Of a DNA stretch of 64,000 bases, positions 47,413-56,669 are shown in pieces. The DNA is from Tahibacter harae (GTDB lineage Bacteria; Pseudomonadota; Gammaproteobacteria; Xanthomonadales; Rhodanobacteraceae). Under the pieces are notes generated by a model, which saw only the letters and a list, made by a program, of their open reading frames with translations, made no database searches and was not told the origin of the DNA. The stretch is taken from assembly GCF_024437735.1 (NCBI RefSeq), contig NZ_JANFQO010000025.1, positions 28,806 through 92,805 of the forward strand, read 5' to 3'. The position numbers and the translations under genes are program-made. The stretch's first letter is position 1. Each line of letters begins with the position of its first letter.

Positions 47413-48936
47413 TCAGACCTTTTCCGTGCCGCGGAGTTGCAGCTTCACGCCCAGGTCCTTGAGGTGTTCGCGCTCCTGCTCCAGGTCGGCTACGGTCAGC
47501 GGGTGCTGCTCCAGCCAGTCCCGGCCCAGGCGCAGTTCCAGGTTGCGCTCGTCGGCCTTGGCGCTCAGCGCCGGCAGGCGGTCGGCGCTGCGCGCGCGGT
47601 GCAGCAGCACGGCCAGGCGCAGCAGGGCAGTGATGCGCGCGGCGGTGCGGCGCGAGCGCTCGGGCAGGGCGGCCAGGGCCTCCTGATCGGGCTTGCGCCG
47701 GTGGCAGCGCAGTATCGTGGCGAGGAAATCCTGCTCCTGGCGCGTGAAGCCGGCCAGATCCGAATTGCGCACCAGATACGCGCCGTGCAGATGGTGCTGG
47801 CTGTGGGCGATGGCGATGCCGATTTCGTGGATGCGCGCGGCCCAGCGCAGCCAGTCCAGCGCATCGCCGTCGAGCTGCCAGGCTTCGGCGAGCTGGTCGA
47901 ACAGCAACTGCGCGGTGGCCTCGACCCGCTTGGCCTGGGTGCGGTCCACGTCGTAGCGCCGCACCAGCGATTCGATGCTGGCGGTGCGCGGGTCGCGCTG
48001 TTCGGCGCGGCCGATCAGGTCGTACAGCAGGCCTTCGCGCATGGCCGTCTCGCACACCTGCATATGTTCCAGCGCCAGCGCCTCGAAGGCGGCCTCCAGG
48101 ATGGCCACGCCGCCGGCGAGGACGGACTGGCGCTCCTCCGACAGCCCCAGCAGCCGGATGCGGTCCACGCTGCCCGCGCCGAGCAGGGCTTCGCGCAACC
48201 GCTCCAGGCTGGCACGGGTGATGCCGGACTCGCTCCAGCCGTTGGCCTGGACCACGTTGCCGATGGCGCGGATGGTGCCGGAGGAGCCAATCGTCTCGCC
48301 CCAGCCGCGGGCGCGGTAGTCGGCGGCGAACTGCTGCAGCTCCACGCCGATCTCGGTCTGCGCCTGGCGCCAGCGCTTGGCGGTGAGCTTGCCGTCGTCG
48401 AAGAAGCGCAGCGTGCTGGCGACGCAGCCCATCTGCAGGCTTTCGGTTTCCAGCGCCTCCATGCCCAGGCCGATGATGAACTCGGTACTGCCGCCGCCGA
48501 TGTCGATGCACAGCCGGCGTTCGCGCGATTCGGGCAGGCTGTGCGCCACGCCGAGGTAGATCAGGCGCGCTTCCTCGCGTCCGGACACGATCTCGATGGG
48601 ATGGCCCAGCGCGGTTTCCGCGGGCAGCAGGAAGGCGTGGGGATTGCTCATGCGCCGCACGGTATTGGTCGCCACCGCGCGCACCCGGCCCGGCGGCAGC
48701 GCGCGCAGGCGCTGGCCGAAGCGGGCCAGGCAGGCCAGGGCGCGGTCGCGCCGGGCGCTGTCCAGGCTGCCGTCGCGCTGCAGGCCGGCAGCCATGCGCA
48801 CACTGTCGCGCAGGCGGTCGATCACGCGCAGCTCGCCGTGCTGATAGCGCGCGACGACCATGTGGTAGCTGTTGGACCCGAGGTCGACGGCGGCGAGCAG
48901 CTCGCCGTCCTGGATGGGCTTTAGGCCGTTGGGCAC
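47413..48936 (-). CDS. ppx: Exopolyphosphatase (Ppx/GppA family)
   Basis: 507 residues from GTG 48936, chosen because GAGG stands five bases upstream and family homology ([17 protein letters not shown]) begins nearby; an in-frame start at 48975 is possible. The actin-like ATPase core has [11 protein letters not shown]. The C-terminal HD-like part ([19 protein letters not shown]) is typical of the long Ppx type. It releases phosphate from polyphosphate ends. It lies downstream of ppk1, so synthesis and breakdown enzymes are encoded together. Confidence 0.94.
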   Translation of the reverse strand: MPNGLKPIQDGELLAAVDLGSNSYHMVVARYQHGELRVIDRLRDSVRMAAGLQRDGSLDSARRDRALACLARFGQRLRALPPGRVRAVATNTVRRMSNPHAFLLPAETALGHPIEIVSGREEARLIYLGVAHSLPESRERRLCIDIGGGSTEFIIGLGMEALETESLQMGCVASTLRFFDDGKLTAKRWRQAQTEIGVELQQFAADYRARGWGETIGSSGTIRAIGNVVQANGWSESGITRASLERLREALLGAGSVDRIRLLGLSEERQSVLAGGVAILEAAFEALALEHMQVCETAMREGLLYDLIGRAEQRDPRTASIESLVRRYDVDRTQAKRVEATAQLLFDQLAEAWQLDGDALDWLRWAARIHEIGIAIAHSQHHLHGAYLVRNSDLAGFTRQEQDFLATILRCHRRKPDQEALAALPERSRRTAARITALLRLAVLLHRARSADRLPALSAKADERNLELRLGRDWLEQHPLTVADLEQEREHLKDLGVKLQLRGTEKV

Positions 48937-49027
48937 GCGAACCTCAGGAGCTGGTGGGCCGGCGAATTCTGCCACGGCCGGCGCCGGGCCGGGCGGGCAC
49001 TGCGGCGTGCCGCCGCAGCGGCCGGCG

Positions 49028-51121
49028 TTACATGCACAGGCGGGCGATCAGCGCGAGCTGGGCCGAATGCGGCATGTCCTCGCCGGGCTCGGTGCGCTGG
49101 TAGCTGCCGTCGGCCTGCAGCATCCAGGCCTGGGTGTTATCGGCGAGGAAGTTGGCCAGGGCCTCGTCGTAGACACGGTGGGCCAGCTGCGGGTCGAGGA
49201 TGGGGAAGCAGGTCTCGATGCGGCGCAGCAGGTTGCGCTCCATCCAGTCGGCGCTGGCGCAGTAGATTTCCGCCGCGCCGTCGTTGCCGAACCAGTACAC
49301 CCGGCTGTGTTCCAGGAAGCGGCCGATCACCGAGCGTACGCGGATGTTTTCCGATACGCCGGGGATGCCCGGCTTCAGCGCGCAGGCGCCGCGCACGATC
49401 AGGTCGATCTGCACGCCGGCGATGGAGGCGGCGTAGAGCTGCTGGATCACGCTCGCCTCGTTCAGCGCATTCATCTTGGCGATGATGCGCGCCGGGCGGC
49501 CGGCCTGGGCGTGGGCGATCTCGCGCTCGATCTTTTCCAGCAGGCCCTTGTGCAGGGTGAACGGCGACTGCAGCAGGCGCTTGAGCCTGATCGCCGTGCC
49601 CAGTCCGGAGAGCTGCTGGAACATCTTGTGCACGTCCTCGCCGATGTCGTTGTCGGCCGTCATCAGGCCGAAGTCGGTGTAGACGCGCGAGGTGATCTGG
49701 TGATAGTTGCCGGTGGACAAGTGCACATAGCGGCGCAGCCGGCCCTGCTCGCGGCGCACGATCAGCAGCATCTTAGCGTGGGTCTTGTAGCCGACCACGC
49801 CGTAGACCACCTGTACGCCGGCTTCCTGCAGGCGGTTGGCCAAGCGGATGTTGGCTTCCTCGTCGAAGCGCGCGCGCAGTTCCACCACGACGGTGACGTC
49901 CTTGCCGTTGCGCGCCGCGTCGATGAGATGGTTGACCAGCGGCGAGTTGTCGCCGACGCGGTACAGGGTCTGCTTGATCGCCAGCACGTCCGGGTCCTGG
50001 CTGGCCTGGCGCACCAGTTCCATTACGGCGCCGAAGGACTCGAACGGGTGGTGCATCAGCACGTCCTGGTCGCGCACGACGTCCAGCACCGGTACGTTGG
50101 GCGCGGCGGCGAAGGCGGGCGCCACGCGCGGCACGAACTTGGGGAATTTCAGGTCGGGGCGTTCGACCTGGTCGTAGATGGCGTTGATGCGGTTGATGTT
50201 GACCGGGCCGGCGCAGCGGTAGACGTCCTGCTCGGTCAGCTCGAAATTGGCCATCAGCATTTCGGTGATGGGCTTGGGACAGGCCTCGGCGATCTCCAGC
50301 CGCACCGGATGCGCATAGCCGCGGCCGGCCAGCTCATCCGACAGCGCGGTGGCGAGGTTCTCCACTTCGTCCTCGTCCACCACCAGCTCGCTGTTGCGGG
50401 TGACGCGGAACTGATAGGAGCCTTCCACCCGCATGCCCGGGAACATCTCGTCGATGAACTGCTGCAGCAGGCCGGCGAGGAAGACGAAATCGTAGGGGCC
50501 ATCGGAGACTTCCGCCGGCAGCCGGATGATGCGCGGCAGCGAGCGCGGCGCGCGCACCAGGGCCATGTGGCCTTCGCGGCCGAAGGCATCCTTGCCCTTG
50601 AGCACCACGGCGAGGTTGAGACTTTTGTTGAGGATGCGCGGGAAGGGATGCGCCGGATCCAGCCCCAGCGGCGACAGCACCGGCAGCACCTCGTTCTGGA
50701 AATAGCCCTGCAGCCAGCGTTTCTGCTTCACCGTCCACTTGTCGCGGGTGACGAAGCGTATGCCCTCGCTGCCCAGCTCCGGCAGCAGCACGTCGTTCCA
50801 GAAATCGTACTGGGCGCGCACCAGTTCCAGCGCGCGGGCGCGGATGCGGGTCAGCACCTCGGCCGGCGGCAGTCCGTCCGGTCCGGGCATGGGCGTGTTC
50901 AGCGCCAGCTGCTGCTTGAGGACGGCCACGCGCACTTCAAAGAACTCGTCCAGGTTGCTGTTGGAGATGCACAGGTAGCGCAGCCGCTCCATCAGTGGCA
51001 CGCGCGGATCCTGCGCCTGGGCGAGGACGCGGAAATTGAACTCGATCTGGGCGAGCTCGCGGTTGATGTACAGGCTGGGATCGGTCAGATCGCGGGTCAT
51101 GGCGCCGTTGAGCAGAGTCAT
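49028..51121 (-). CDS. ppk1: Polyphosphate kinase 1
   Basis: 697 residues. It opens with SLYINRELAQIEFNFRVLAQA and RYLCISNSNLDEFFEVRVA. The catalytic histidine region is VVGYKTHAKMLLI, and HLSTGNYHQITSRVYTDFGL is the second conserved block. It makes polyphosphate from ATP reversibly. ATG 51121 overlaps the stop of the pstS-like gene (ATGA). A second Met seven codons on is also a possible start. Confidence 0.96.
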   Translation of the reverse strand: MTLLNGAMTRDLTDPSLYINRELAQIEFNFRVLAQAQDPRVPLMERLRYLCISNSNLDEFFEVRVAVLKQQLALNTPMPGPDGLPPAEVLTRIRARALELVRAQYDFWNDVLLPELGSEGIRFVTRDKWTVKQKRWLQGYFQNEVLPVLSPLGLDPAHPFPRILNKSLNLAVVLKGKDAFGREGHMALVRAPRSLPRIIRLPAEVSDGPYDFVFLAGLLQQFIDEMFPGMRVEGSYQFRVTRNSELVVDEDEVENLATALSDELAGRGYAHPVRLEIAEACPKPITEMLMANFELTEQDVYRCAGPVNINRINAIYDQVERPDLKFPKFVPRVAPAFAAAPNVPVLDVVRDQDVLMHHPFESFGAVMELVRQASQDPDVLAIKQTLYRVGDNSPLVNHLIDAARNGKDVTVVVELRARFDEEANIRLANRLQEAGVQVVYGVVGYKTHAKMLLIVRREQGRLRRYVHLSTGNYHQITSRVYTDFGLMTADNDIGEDVHKMFQQLSGLGTAIRLKRLLQSPFTLHKGLLEKIEREIAHAQAGRPARIIAKMNALNEASVIQQLYAASIAGVQIDLIVRGACALKPGIPGVSENIRVRSVIGRFLEHSRVYWFGNDGAAEIYCASADWMERNLLRRIETCFPILDPQLAHRVYDEALANFLADNTQAWMLQADGSYQRTEPGEDMPHSAQLALIARLCM

Positions 51122-52041
51122 TGCAGTTGCCCCAGTTCCGTGTTCACTTCCGCCGCCGGCAGGGCGATGAAGCCCTGCCGGGAGACCAGTTCCTGGCCTT
51201 TGGCGCTGAGCGCGAAGCGCAGGAAGGCGGCGGTCTTGGCATCCGGCCTGCCGTCGGCGGCGCGGTTGAAATACAGGTATAGCGAACGGCTCAGAGGATA
51301 GCGCCCGGAGATTACGCTTGGCGCATCCGGCGCCACCGCGGCTTCGCCCGGGCCGCGCCGCAGCGGCAGCACGCGCACCAGGCCGTTGAGATGGGCCAGG
51401 CCGGAATAACCGATCGCATTGGGCTGGCGTGCGACCGCGGCGACCACGGTGCCGGCGCCGGGAAACTGCACCACGTCGGCGCGGTAGGGGCCGTCGCACA
51501 GTGCGGCGCTGTGGAAGAATTCATAAGTTCCCGAAGCGGTATTGCGCCCCAGGCGCAGCAGCGGCTGGTCCGCGCCTGCGCCGGCGGCGGCCAGGTCGCC
51601 CCAGCGCTGCGCCGGCGCCGCCGCGGCGCAGGCCGGATCGGCCGCCCAGATCTGGGCCAGCTGGGCCAGGCTCAGCCCGGTCACGGGATTGTCCGGATGC
51701 ACGAACACCGCGACTGCGTCGTAGGCAATGCGCACGCGCCCGGGCGCCTGGCCGCGGCGCCGGCGGTAGTCGGCTTCCTCGGCCGCGTTCATTGCGCGGC
51801 TCATCGGGCCCAGGTCGGCGGCGCCGCTGGCCAGGGCGGGTGCGGCGCCCGCCGAGCCCGGGGTTTGTATCTGCAACCGCAGCTGCGGCTGTTCCTGCGC
51901 ATAGCGCCGGGCCCAGGCCTGCAGCAGTTCGCCCAGAGTGTCGGAGCCGACGCTGGTCAGGGTTTCCGCTGCGCCCGCACCACGCCAGGCCAGCAGCGCC
52001 GGCAGCAGGCAGCACAGCAGCAGCCGTCGCCGTGCGCGCAT
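51118..52041 (-). CDS. PstS-like phosphate-binding protein, orphan
   Basis: 307 residues with a signal peptide (RLLLCCLLPALLAWRGAGAA). The PBP-type II fold shows TLTSVGSDTLGELLQAWARRY, GAADLGPMSRAMN, FVHPDNPVTGLSLAQLAQIW, LGRNTASGTYEFF and GRYPLSRSLYLYFN, all as in PstS/SphX phosphate-binding proteins. No pstC, pstA or pstB is adjacent. Its start shares one base with the phoR stop (TGATG) and its stop overlaps the ppk1 start (ATGA). A role as sensor accessory, or as binding protein for a transporter encoded elsewhere, is possible. Confidence 0.88.
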   Translation of the reverse strand: MRARRRLLLCCLLPALLAWRGAGAAETLTSVGSDTLGELLQAWARRYAQEQPQLRLQIQTPGSAGAAPALASGAADLGPMSRAMNAAEEADYRRRRGQAPGRVRIAYDAVAVFVHPDNPVTGLSLAQLAQIWAADPACAAAAPAQRWGDLAAAGAGADQPLLRLGRNTASGTYEFFHSAALCDGPYRADVVQFPGAGTVVAAVARQPNAIGYSGLAHLNGLVRVLPLRRGPGEAAVAPDAPSVISGRYPLSRSLYLYFNRAADGRPDAKTAAFLRFALSAKGQELVSRQGFIALPAAEVNTELGQLQ

Positions 52042-53354
52042 CAGCCGGTCTCTTCGGCGGCGGCGGCGAGTGCGCGTTCGGCGCCGAACACGCAGGAAAA
52101 GGTGCTGCCCACGCCGACTTCGCTTTCTATGCACAGCCGCGCCTGATGCAGTTGCAGCACGTGCTTGACGATGGACAGGCCCAGCCCGGTGCCGCCGGTG
52201 TCGCGCGAGCGGCTGCTGGAGACGCGATAGAAACGCTCGGTGATGCGCGGCAGATGGCTCGGCGCTATGCCCTGGCCGGTGTCGGTCACCGAGAACACCG
52301 GCTCGGCGCCGCGCAGTTCCCAGCGGATGGCGATGCTGCCGCCGGCCGGGGTATAGCGCACGGCGTTGCTGACCAGGTTGGAGAAGGCGCTGTGCAGTTC
52401 CTTGGTAGAACCCGTGAGGTCGGTGTCGGTGCGCAGATCCAGGCTGATCGCGTGCCGGCCGAGGCTCAGCGCTTCGGCTTCGCGGCGCAGGGTCTGCAGC
52501 ACGCCGGTCATGCTGACACGTTCCTCGGGCAGGCTGTCCTGGGCTTCCAGGCGCGACAGGGTGAGCAGGTCCTCGACGATCTGGGTCATGCGCCGCGACT
52601 GCGAGCGCAGTTCGACCAGGATGGGTTCCAGCTCGGGCGACTGATCCGGCTCGATCAGGTCGAGATAGCCGTGCACCACGGTCAGCGGCGTGCGCAGTTC
52701 GTGCGAGACATTGGCGACGAAGTCGCGCCGCACTTGTTCCAGTTGCATCAATTTGGACATGTCGCGGGCGACCAGCAGGCGCTGGCCTTCGGCGTACGGA
52801 ATGATGCGCAGGCCCAGGCGCAGGGCATCGTCGGTCGGCGCCGGCACGTCCATCAGCGGCTCGCTCCAGTCGCCGCCCTCCAGCCAGCGCGTGACCCGCG
52901 GCGAACGCACCAGGTTGGAGAAATGTCCGCCCATGTCGTGCGGATAGCTCAGCCCCAGCAGGCGCGTCGCGGCGGTGTTGAACCAGAGAATGGTGCCGGC
53001 CGCATCGAGCACGACGGTGGCATCGGGCAGGGCCGCCGCGGTGGTGCGGAAGGCGCGCAGCAGCCTGAGCAGGCGGCGCCGGCGCTGCAGTTCGCGCCGC
53101 TGGCGCAGCACCAGCCCGCGGTAGAGCGAGCCCCACAGGCCGGCGTCGTCATTGGGCAGGCGGCGCGAGTGGCCCTGCAGCCACAGGCCGAACTGGCGCA
53201 GGCGCCAGAGCAGGTAGACCAGTGCGCCGCCGGTGGCGGCGAGCAGCCACCACGCCAGTCCGCCCAGCAGCAGGCCCAGCACCAGGGCCAGGCCCAGCAC
53301 GGCGGCGATGCGCCACAGGCTCACGTGCAGGGCGCGGTCCATGCGTCCATTCAT
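52041..53354 (-). CDS. phoR: Phosphate regulon sensor histidine kinase
   Basis: 437 residues. Two N-terminal membrane helices (about 12-50) and a charged linker are followed by a PAS domain (TVVLDAAGTILWFNTAATRL). HisKA carries H218 in NVSHELRTPLTVV, and the ATPase domain has VSNAVRYTP and GGTGLGLSIVKHVLQ. It phosphorylates PhoB when phosphate is low. It follows phoB by 34 bases and is coupled to the pstS-like gene. Confidence 0.95.
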   Translation of the reverse strand: MNGRMDRALHVSLWRIAAVLGLALVLGLLLGGLAWWLLAATGGALVYLLWRLRQFGLWLQGHSRRLPNDDAGLWGSLYRGLVLRQRRELQRRRRLLRLLRAFRTTAAALPDATVVLDAAGTILWFNTAATRLLGLSYPHDMGGHFSNLVRSPRVTRWLEGGDWSEPLMDVPAPTDDALRLGLRIIPYAEGQRLLVARDMSKLMQLEQVRRDFVANVSHELRTPLTVVHGYLDLIEPDQSPELEPILVELRSQSRRMTQIVEDLLTLSRLEAQDSLPEERVSMTGVLQTLRREAEALSLGRHAISLDLRTDTDLTGSTKELHSAFSNLVSNAVRYTPAGGSIAIRWELRGAEPVFSVTDTGQGIAPSHLPRITERFYRVSSSRSRDTGGTGLGLSIVKHVLQLHQARLCIESEVGVGSTFSCVFGAERALAAAAEETG

Positions 53355-53388
53355 GCGGCAGCCCCGGCGGCGCTGGTCGCGGCGCGGT

Positions 53389-54078
53389 TCAGGGCGTTAC
53401 CGAAAAGCGATAGCCGGCCCCGCGCACGGTCTGCACCAGGTTTTCCAGCTTGTACGGTTCCAGCGTCTTGCGCAGGCGGCGGATATGCACGTCGACGGTG
53501 CGCTCCTCCACGTAGACGCTGCCGCCCCAGACCTGGTCCAGCAGCTGGCTGCGCGAATACACGCGCTCGGCGTGGGTCATGAAGAAATGCAGCAGGCGGT
53601 ATTCGGTGGGGCCTATCTGCACGGTCTGGTCGCCGGCGTAGACGCGGTGGGCGGCGCCGTCGATGCGCAGGCCGCCCTGTTCGATCACGCCGTCGCCCTC
53701 GTCGCCGTGGGTGCGGCGCATCACCGCCTTGATGCGGGCGATCAGCTCGCGGGCGGAGAAGGGTTTGACCACGTAGTCGTCGACCCCGGCATCCAGGCCG
53801 TTGACCCGGTCGCCTTCCTCGCCGCGCGCGGTGAGCATGATGATGGGCACTTCCCGGGTCAGGTCTTCCTTGCGCAGGCGGCGGGCGTATTCCAGGCCGC
53901 TCATGCCGGGCAGCATCCAGTCCAGCAGAATCATGTCGGGCACGCGCTCGGCGATGGCCGACTGGGCGATGCGGGCGTCGGCGGCATGGACCGGATCCAT
54001 GCCGGCCTTGCGCAGGGCGAAGGCGACCATGTCGCGGATCGCGGTTTCGTCTTCAACGATGAGGATGCGTTTTTGCAC
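53389..54078 (-). CDS. phoB: Phosphate regulon response regulator
   Basis: 229 residues, the same length as E. coli PhoB. The receiver domain has E9-D10 and the phospho-acceptor D53 (LLDWMLPG). The winged-helix domain ends with [14 protein letters not shown] and VRGAGYRFS. It activates phosphate-starvation genes through Pho boxes and heads the phoB-phoR-pstS-ppk1-ppx run, so it probably controls polyphosphate metabolism here. Confidence 0.97.
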   Translation of the reverse strand: MQKRILIVEDETAIRDMVAFALRKAGMDPVHAADARIAQSAIAERVPDMILLDWMLPGMSGLEYARRLRKEDLTREVPIIMLTARGEEGDRVNGLDAGVDDYVVKPFSARELIARIKAVMRRTHGDEGDGVIEQGGLRIDGAAHRVYAGDQTVQIGPTEYRLLHFFMTHAERVYSRSQLLDQVWGGSVYVEERTVDVHIRRLRKTLEPYKLENLVQTVRGAGYRFSVTP

Positions 54079-54103
54079 GGTTGCACGCGGGTTGCGCCGC
54101 GGC

Positions 54104-54121
54104 GCGACGCTTTCGTGACAG
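54104..54121 (-). promoter_or_regulatory. Weak candidate Pho box upstream of phoB
   Basis: On the minus strand, CTGTCAC-GAAA-GCGTCGC fits the pattern of two 7-base halves with a 4-base A/T-rich spacer; the first half is close to CTGTCAT and the second is poor. A second degenerate match (GTGTCAT-TGCA-GCGTAAC) lies at 54145-54162. Either could serve PhoB autoregulation; chance matches cannot be excluded. Confidence 0.25.
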
Positions 54122-54126
54122 CGGCG

Positions 54127-55809
54127 TTATTGCAATGCAGGATTGTTACGCTGCAATGACACGGAACTACAAGAGTTTGAATCCTGGCAGGAAAAAGCCG
54201 GCGCCAGGCGGCCCTGGTCCTGCGGCTTGATGCCACGGCGGCGCAATTCGAGCACGTAAGGCGTCACTTCGGCGATGCGCGCCTCGATGCGCGCGCGCTG
54301 GTAGTAGTCCAGGTCGCGCCGGTCGGTCAGGGCGCGCAGCTGGTTCATGGCATCTTCCAGGCGGCCGCTGAGCAGGGCGACGTCGGCATAGGCCTCGGCC
54401 GCGCGCACCTTGTCGCCGCCCAGCTCGGAGGCGCGGGCGAAGACGCGGTAGACCTCGGGGTCGTCGATCTCCTCGGCCATCATCGGCCGCAGCAGGTCCT
54501 GGGCGCGGCGGCCGCTGCCGGCCTTGCCGTCCTCGATCAGGGTCTGCGCATAGGCCAGGGCGATGGCGCGGTTGCTCGGCGAATTGGCGATCAGGCGCTC
54601 GTAGCGGTTGAGCGAATCGGTGCGCCGGCCGGCCTGGGCCTCGGCCTGGGCCAGGGCGATCTGGTAGGGCAGTACACCGGGCGCTTCCTCGGCCAGCGGT
54701 GCGAGCAGCACACGGGCGGCTTCGCCCTGGCCGGTGCGCCACAAGGTCAGGGCATGGCCGTAGGTATTGGCCGCGGCGGCAACGCTGCCGGGTTCGACCC
54801 GGGCCTTGGCGTAGTAGCCGACCAGGTTGCTGGGCTGGTCGGCCGCCAGCACGCGGGCGCGTTCGCGCATCAGGGCGAAGTACAGGTTCTCGCCCTGCGC
54901 GCGCACCAGCGTGGTCTGCAGGCGCGGCAGCGGCGTGAGGTCGTCCGGCCGCTGCGGCTTCAGCCAGGAGCGGCTGGGCAGTTCCGGCAGGGCCTTGCCG
55001 CGTTCGCGCGCGGCCTTCTGTTCCAGCGCCAGCGCGTCGGCGCGAGCCTTGGCGTCGCTGATGCGGTCGGTGCTGACCGGGTGGGTGCGCAGCAGGTCGG
55101 GCGTGCCGCGGTCGCCGGCGCCGGGGCGCAGGGCGCGTTCCATGCGGGCAAAGAAGCTGGCCATGAACTGCGGGTCATAGTCGGCCCGGGCCAGGGTCTG
55201 GATGCCGACGCGGTCGGCTTCGATCTCGTCCTTGCGGGTGAAATTGATCTGGCGCTGCTGGATCAGCGAGGTGCCGGCGACCATGGCCGCCTCGGCGCCG
55301 TCGCCGGCCGCGCCCTGGGAGGCAAGGATGGCGCCAAGCATGGCCAGGGCGATGGGCAATGAGGCTTTCTGCGAGTCCTCGAACGCACGCAGCAGGTGAT
55401 CCTGGCTGATGTGCGCGATTTCGTGGGCGAGCACCGCGGCGACTTCGCCCTCGTCCACCGCGGTGGTGATCAGGCCGGCGTTCATGCCGATGTAGCCGCC
55501 GGGCGCGGCGAAGGCGTTGATGGCCGCATCGCGCACGACGAAGAAGGTGTAGGACTGTTCCGGCTTGTCGCTGCGCGAGACCAGGCGGTAGCCCAGGGTG
55601 TTGATGTAGTCCACCAGCAGCGCGTCATCCAGGATCATGTTGTAGGAGCGCAGCTCGTGCAGCATGCTGGCGCCGTAGGAGCGCTGTTCCTGCGGCGAAA
55701 GGATGGCCGCGGCGGAACTGCCGATGTCGGGCAGGCGCACGCCGGATTCGCGCGCGCCGGCAACGCCGGTCGCACACAGGCTGAGCAGTACGAGAAACCA
55801 GTTACGCAT
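54127..55809 (-). CDS. bepA: BepA-like periplasmic M48 metalloprotease with TPR
   Basis: 560 residues with signal peptide (FLVLLSLCATGVAGA). The zinc motif is H129-E130-IA-H133 and the third ligand is in DEIEADRVG (E197). A glycine-rich AAPGGYIGMNAGL loop precedes it. The C-terminal half is TPR-like. BepA assists or degrades outer-membrane assembly proteins such as LptD. The family is usually about 480 residues, so the C-terminal extension, with three cysteines (CQDSNSCSS and upstream), is notable. Confidence 0.9.
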   Translation of the reverse strand: MRNWFLVLLSLCATGVAGARESGVRLPDIGSSAAAILSPQEQRSYGASMLHELRSYNMILDDALLVDYINTLGYRLVSRSDKPEQSYTFFVVRDAAINAFAAPGGYIGMNAGLITTAVDEGEVAAVLAHEIAHISQDHLLRAFEDSQKASLPIALAMLGAILASQGAAGDGAEAAMVAGTSLIQQRQINFTRKDEIEADRVGIQTLARADYDPQFMASFFARMERALRPGAGDRGTPDLLRTHPVSTDRISDAKARADALALEQKAARERGKALPELPSRSWLKPQRPDDLTPLPRLQTTLVRAQGENLYFALMRERARVLAADQPSNLVGYYAKARVEPGSVAAAANTYGHALTLWRTGQGEAARVLLAPLAEEAPGVLPYQIALAQAEAQAGRRTDSLNRYERLIANSPSNRAIALAYAQTLIEDGKAGSGRRAQDLLRPMMAEEIDDPEVYRVFARASELGGDKVRAAEAYADVALLSGRLEDAMNQLRALTDRRDLDYYQRARIEARIAEVTPYVLELRRRGIKPQDQGRLAPAFSCQDSNSCSSVSLQRNNPALQ

Positions 55810-56016
55810 GACCGGGAAGCGCCGCGGATCGGGAATGGCTGCGACACCTTAACCCAGCCAGGGTTCCCGCGGCCACGGCCGCGGCGGCGGCATTCATGCG
55901 GGGTTGCGCCCCGGGCGGGCGCGGCAGCGGGCCCTTGCCGAACGCGATTCCGGCCCCACAATGGCGGCCATTGTCCGGCTGCGCGCAATGTGCGGCGGAC
56001 GCCCAGGAGAATGCGC

Positions 56017-56280
56017 GTGCCTGTGATCGAAATGTATACCACGGCCATCTGCCCGTACTGCGTGGCGGCCAAGAACGTACTCAAGTCCAAGGGCCTGGAG
56101 TACAGCGAGATCCGCATTGACACCGATCCGGCCAGGCTGGCCGAGATGCTCGAACGCAGCCACGGCCGCCGCACCGTGCCGCAGATCTTCATTAACGGCA
56201 TCCATGTCGGCGGGCATGACGACCTGGTCGCCGCCGACCGCAGCGGCCGTCTGGCGGAGATCCTGGAGACCCAGGCATGA
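56017..56280 (+). CDS. grxC: Glutaredoxin 3
   Basis: 87 residues from GTG 56017. AGGAG at 56005-56009 is seven bases before this GTG but only one base before the ATG at 56011, so the GTG is preferred. The redox motif is C12-PY-C15 and the cis-Pro motif RTVPQIFINGIHVGGHDDL is complete. It reduces disulfides and glutathione adducts in the cytoplasm. It is coupled to the AhpD-like gene by ATGA. Confidence 0.93.
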   Translation: MPVIEMYTTAICPYCVAAKNVLKSKGLEYSEIRIDTDPARLAEMLERSHGRRTVPQIFINGIHVGGHDDLVAADRSGRLAEILETQA

Positions 56281-56654
56281 GCGAGGACCGCGTCAAGCAG
56301 TTCACCGATTTCCGCAAGCGCATGAATGAGCGCATCCTGGCCGAGGACAATCAGGTCGTCCGGCGCTTCTTCGCCCTGGATACGCAGACCTACAAGGCCG
56401 GCGCGCTGGATGTGAAGACCAAGGAGATGCTGGGCCTGGTCGCTTCGATGGTGCTGCGCTGCGACGACTGCATCGCCTACCACGTGGCCCAGTGCAAGGA
56501 AGTCGGCGTCAACCGCGACGAGTTCTTCGAGATCTTCAGCGTGGGCCTGGTGGTCGGCGGTTCCATCGTGATTCCGCATCTGCGCCGGGCGGTGGATTTC
56601 CTCGACCAGCTCGAAGCCGCCGGCACGGAAGCGCCGCCGCCGCACGAACACTGA
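56277..56654 (+). CDS. AhpD/carboxymuconolactone decarboxylase-like protein
   Basis: 125 residues with the CMD fold. The motif C62-DD-C65-x3-H69 (RCDDCIAYHVAQC) is the redox-active AhpD-type site, and DVKTKEMLGLVASMV precedes it. It probably works as a peroxidase-linked thiol protein. The coupling to grxC fits a thiol-redox pair. It is convergent with the next gene, with 15 bases between stops. Confidence 0.88.
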   Translation: MSEDRVKQFTDFRKRMNERILAEDNQVVRRFFALDTQTYKAGALDVKTKEMLGLVASMVLRCDDCIAYHVAQCKEVGVNRDEFFEIFSVGLVVGGSIVIPHLRRAVDFLDQLEAAGTEAPPPHEH

Positions 56655-56669
56655 AACCGGTCCGGCGCC

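Noticed and set aside
48872..51301. 809-codon open frame opposite ppk1
   Set aside because: Antisense shadow of a confidently identified enzyme.
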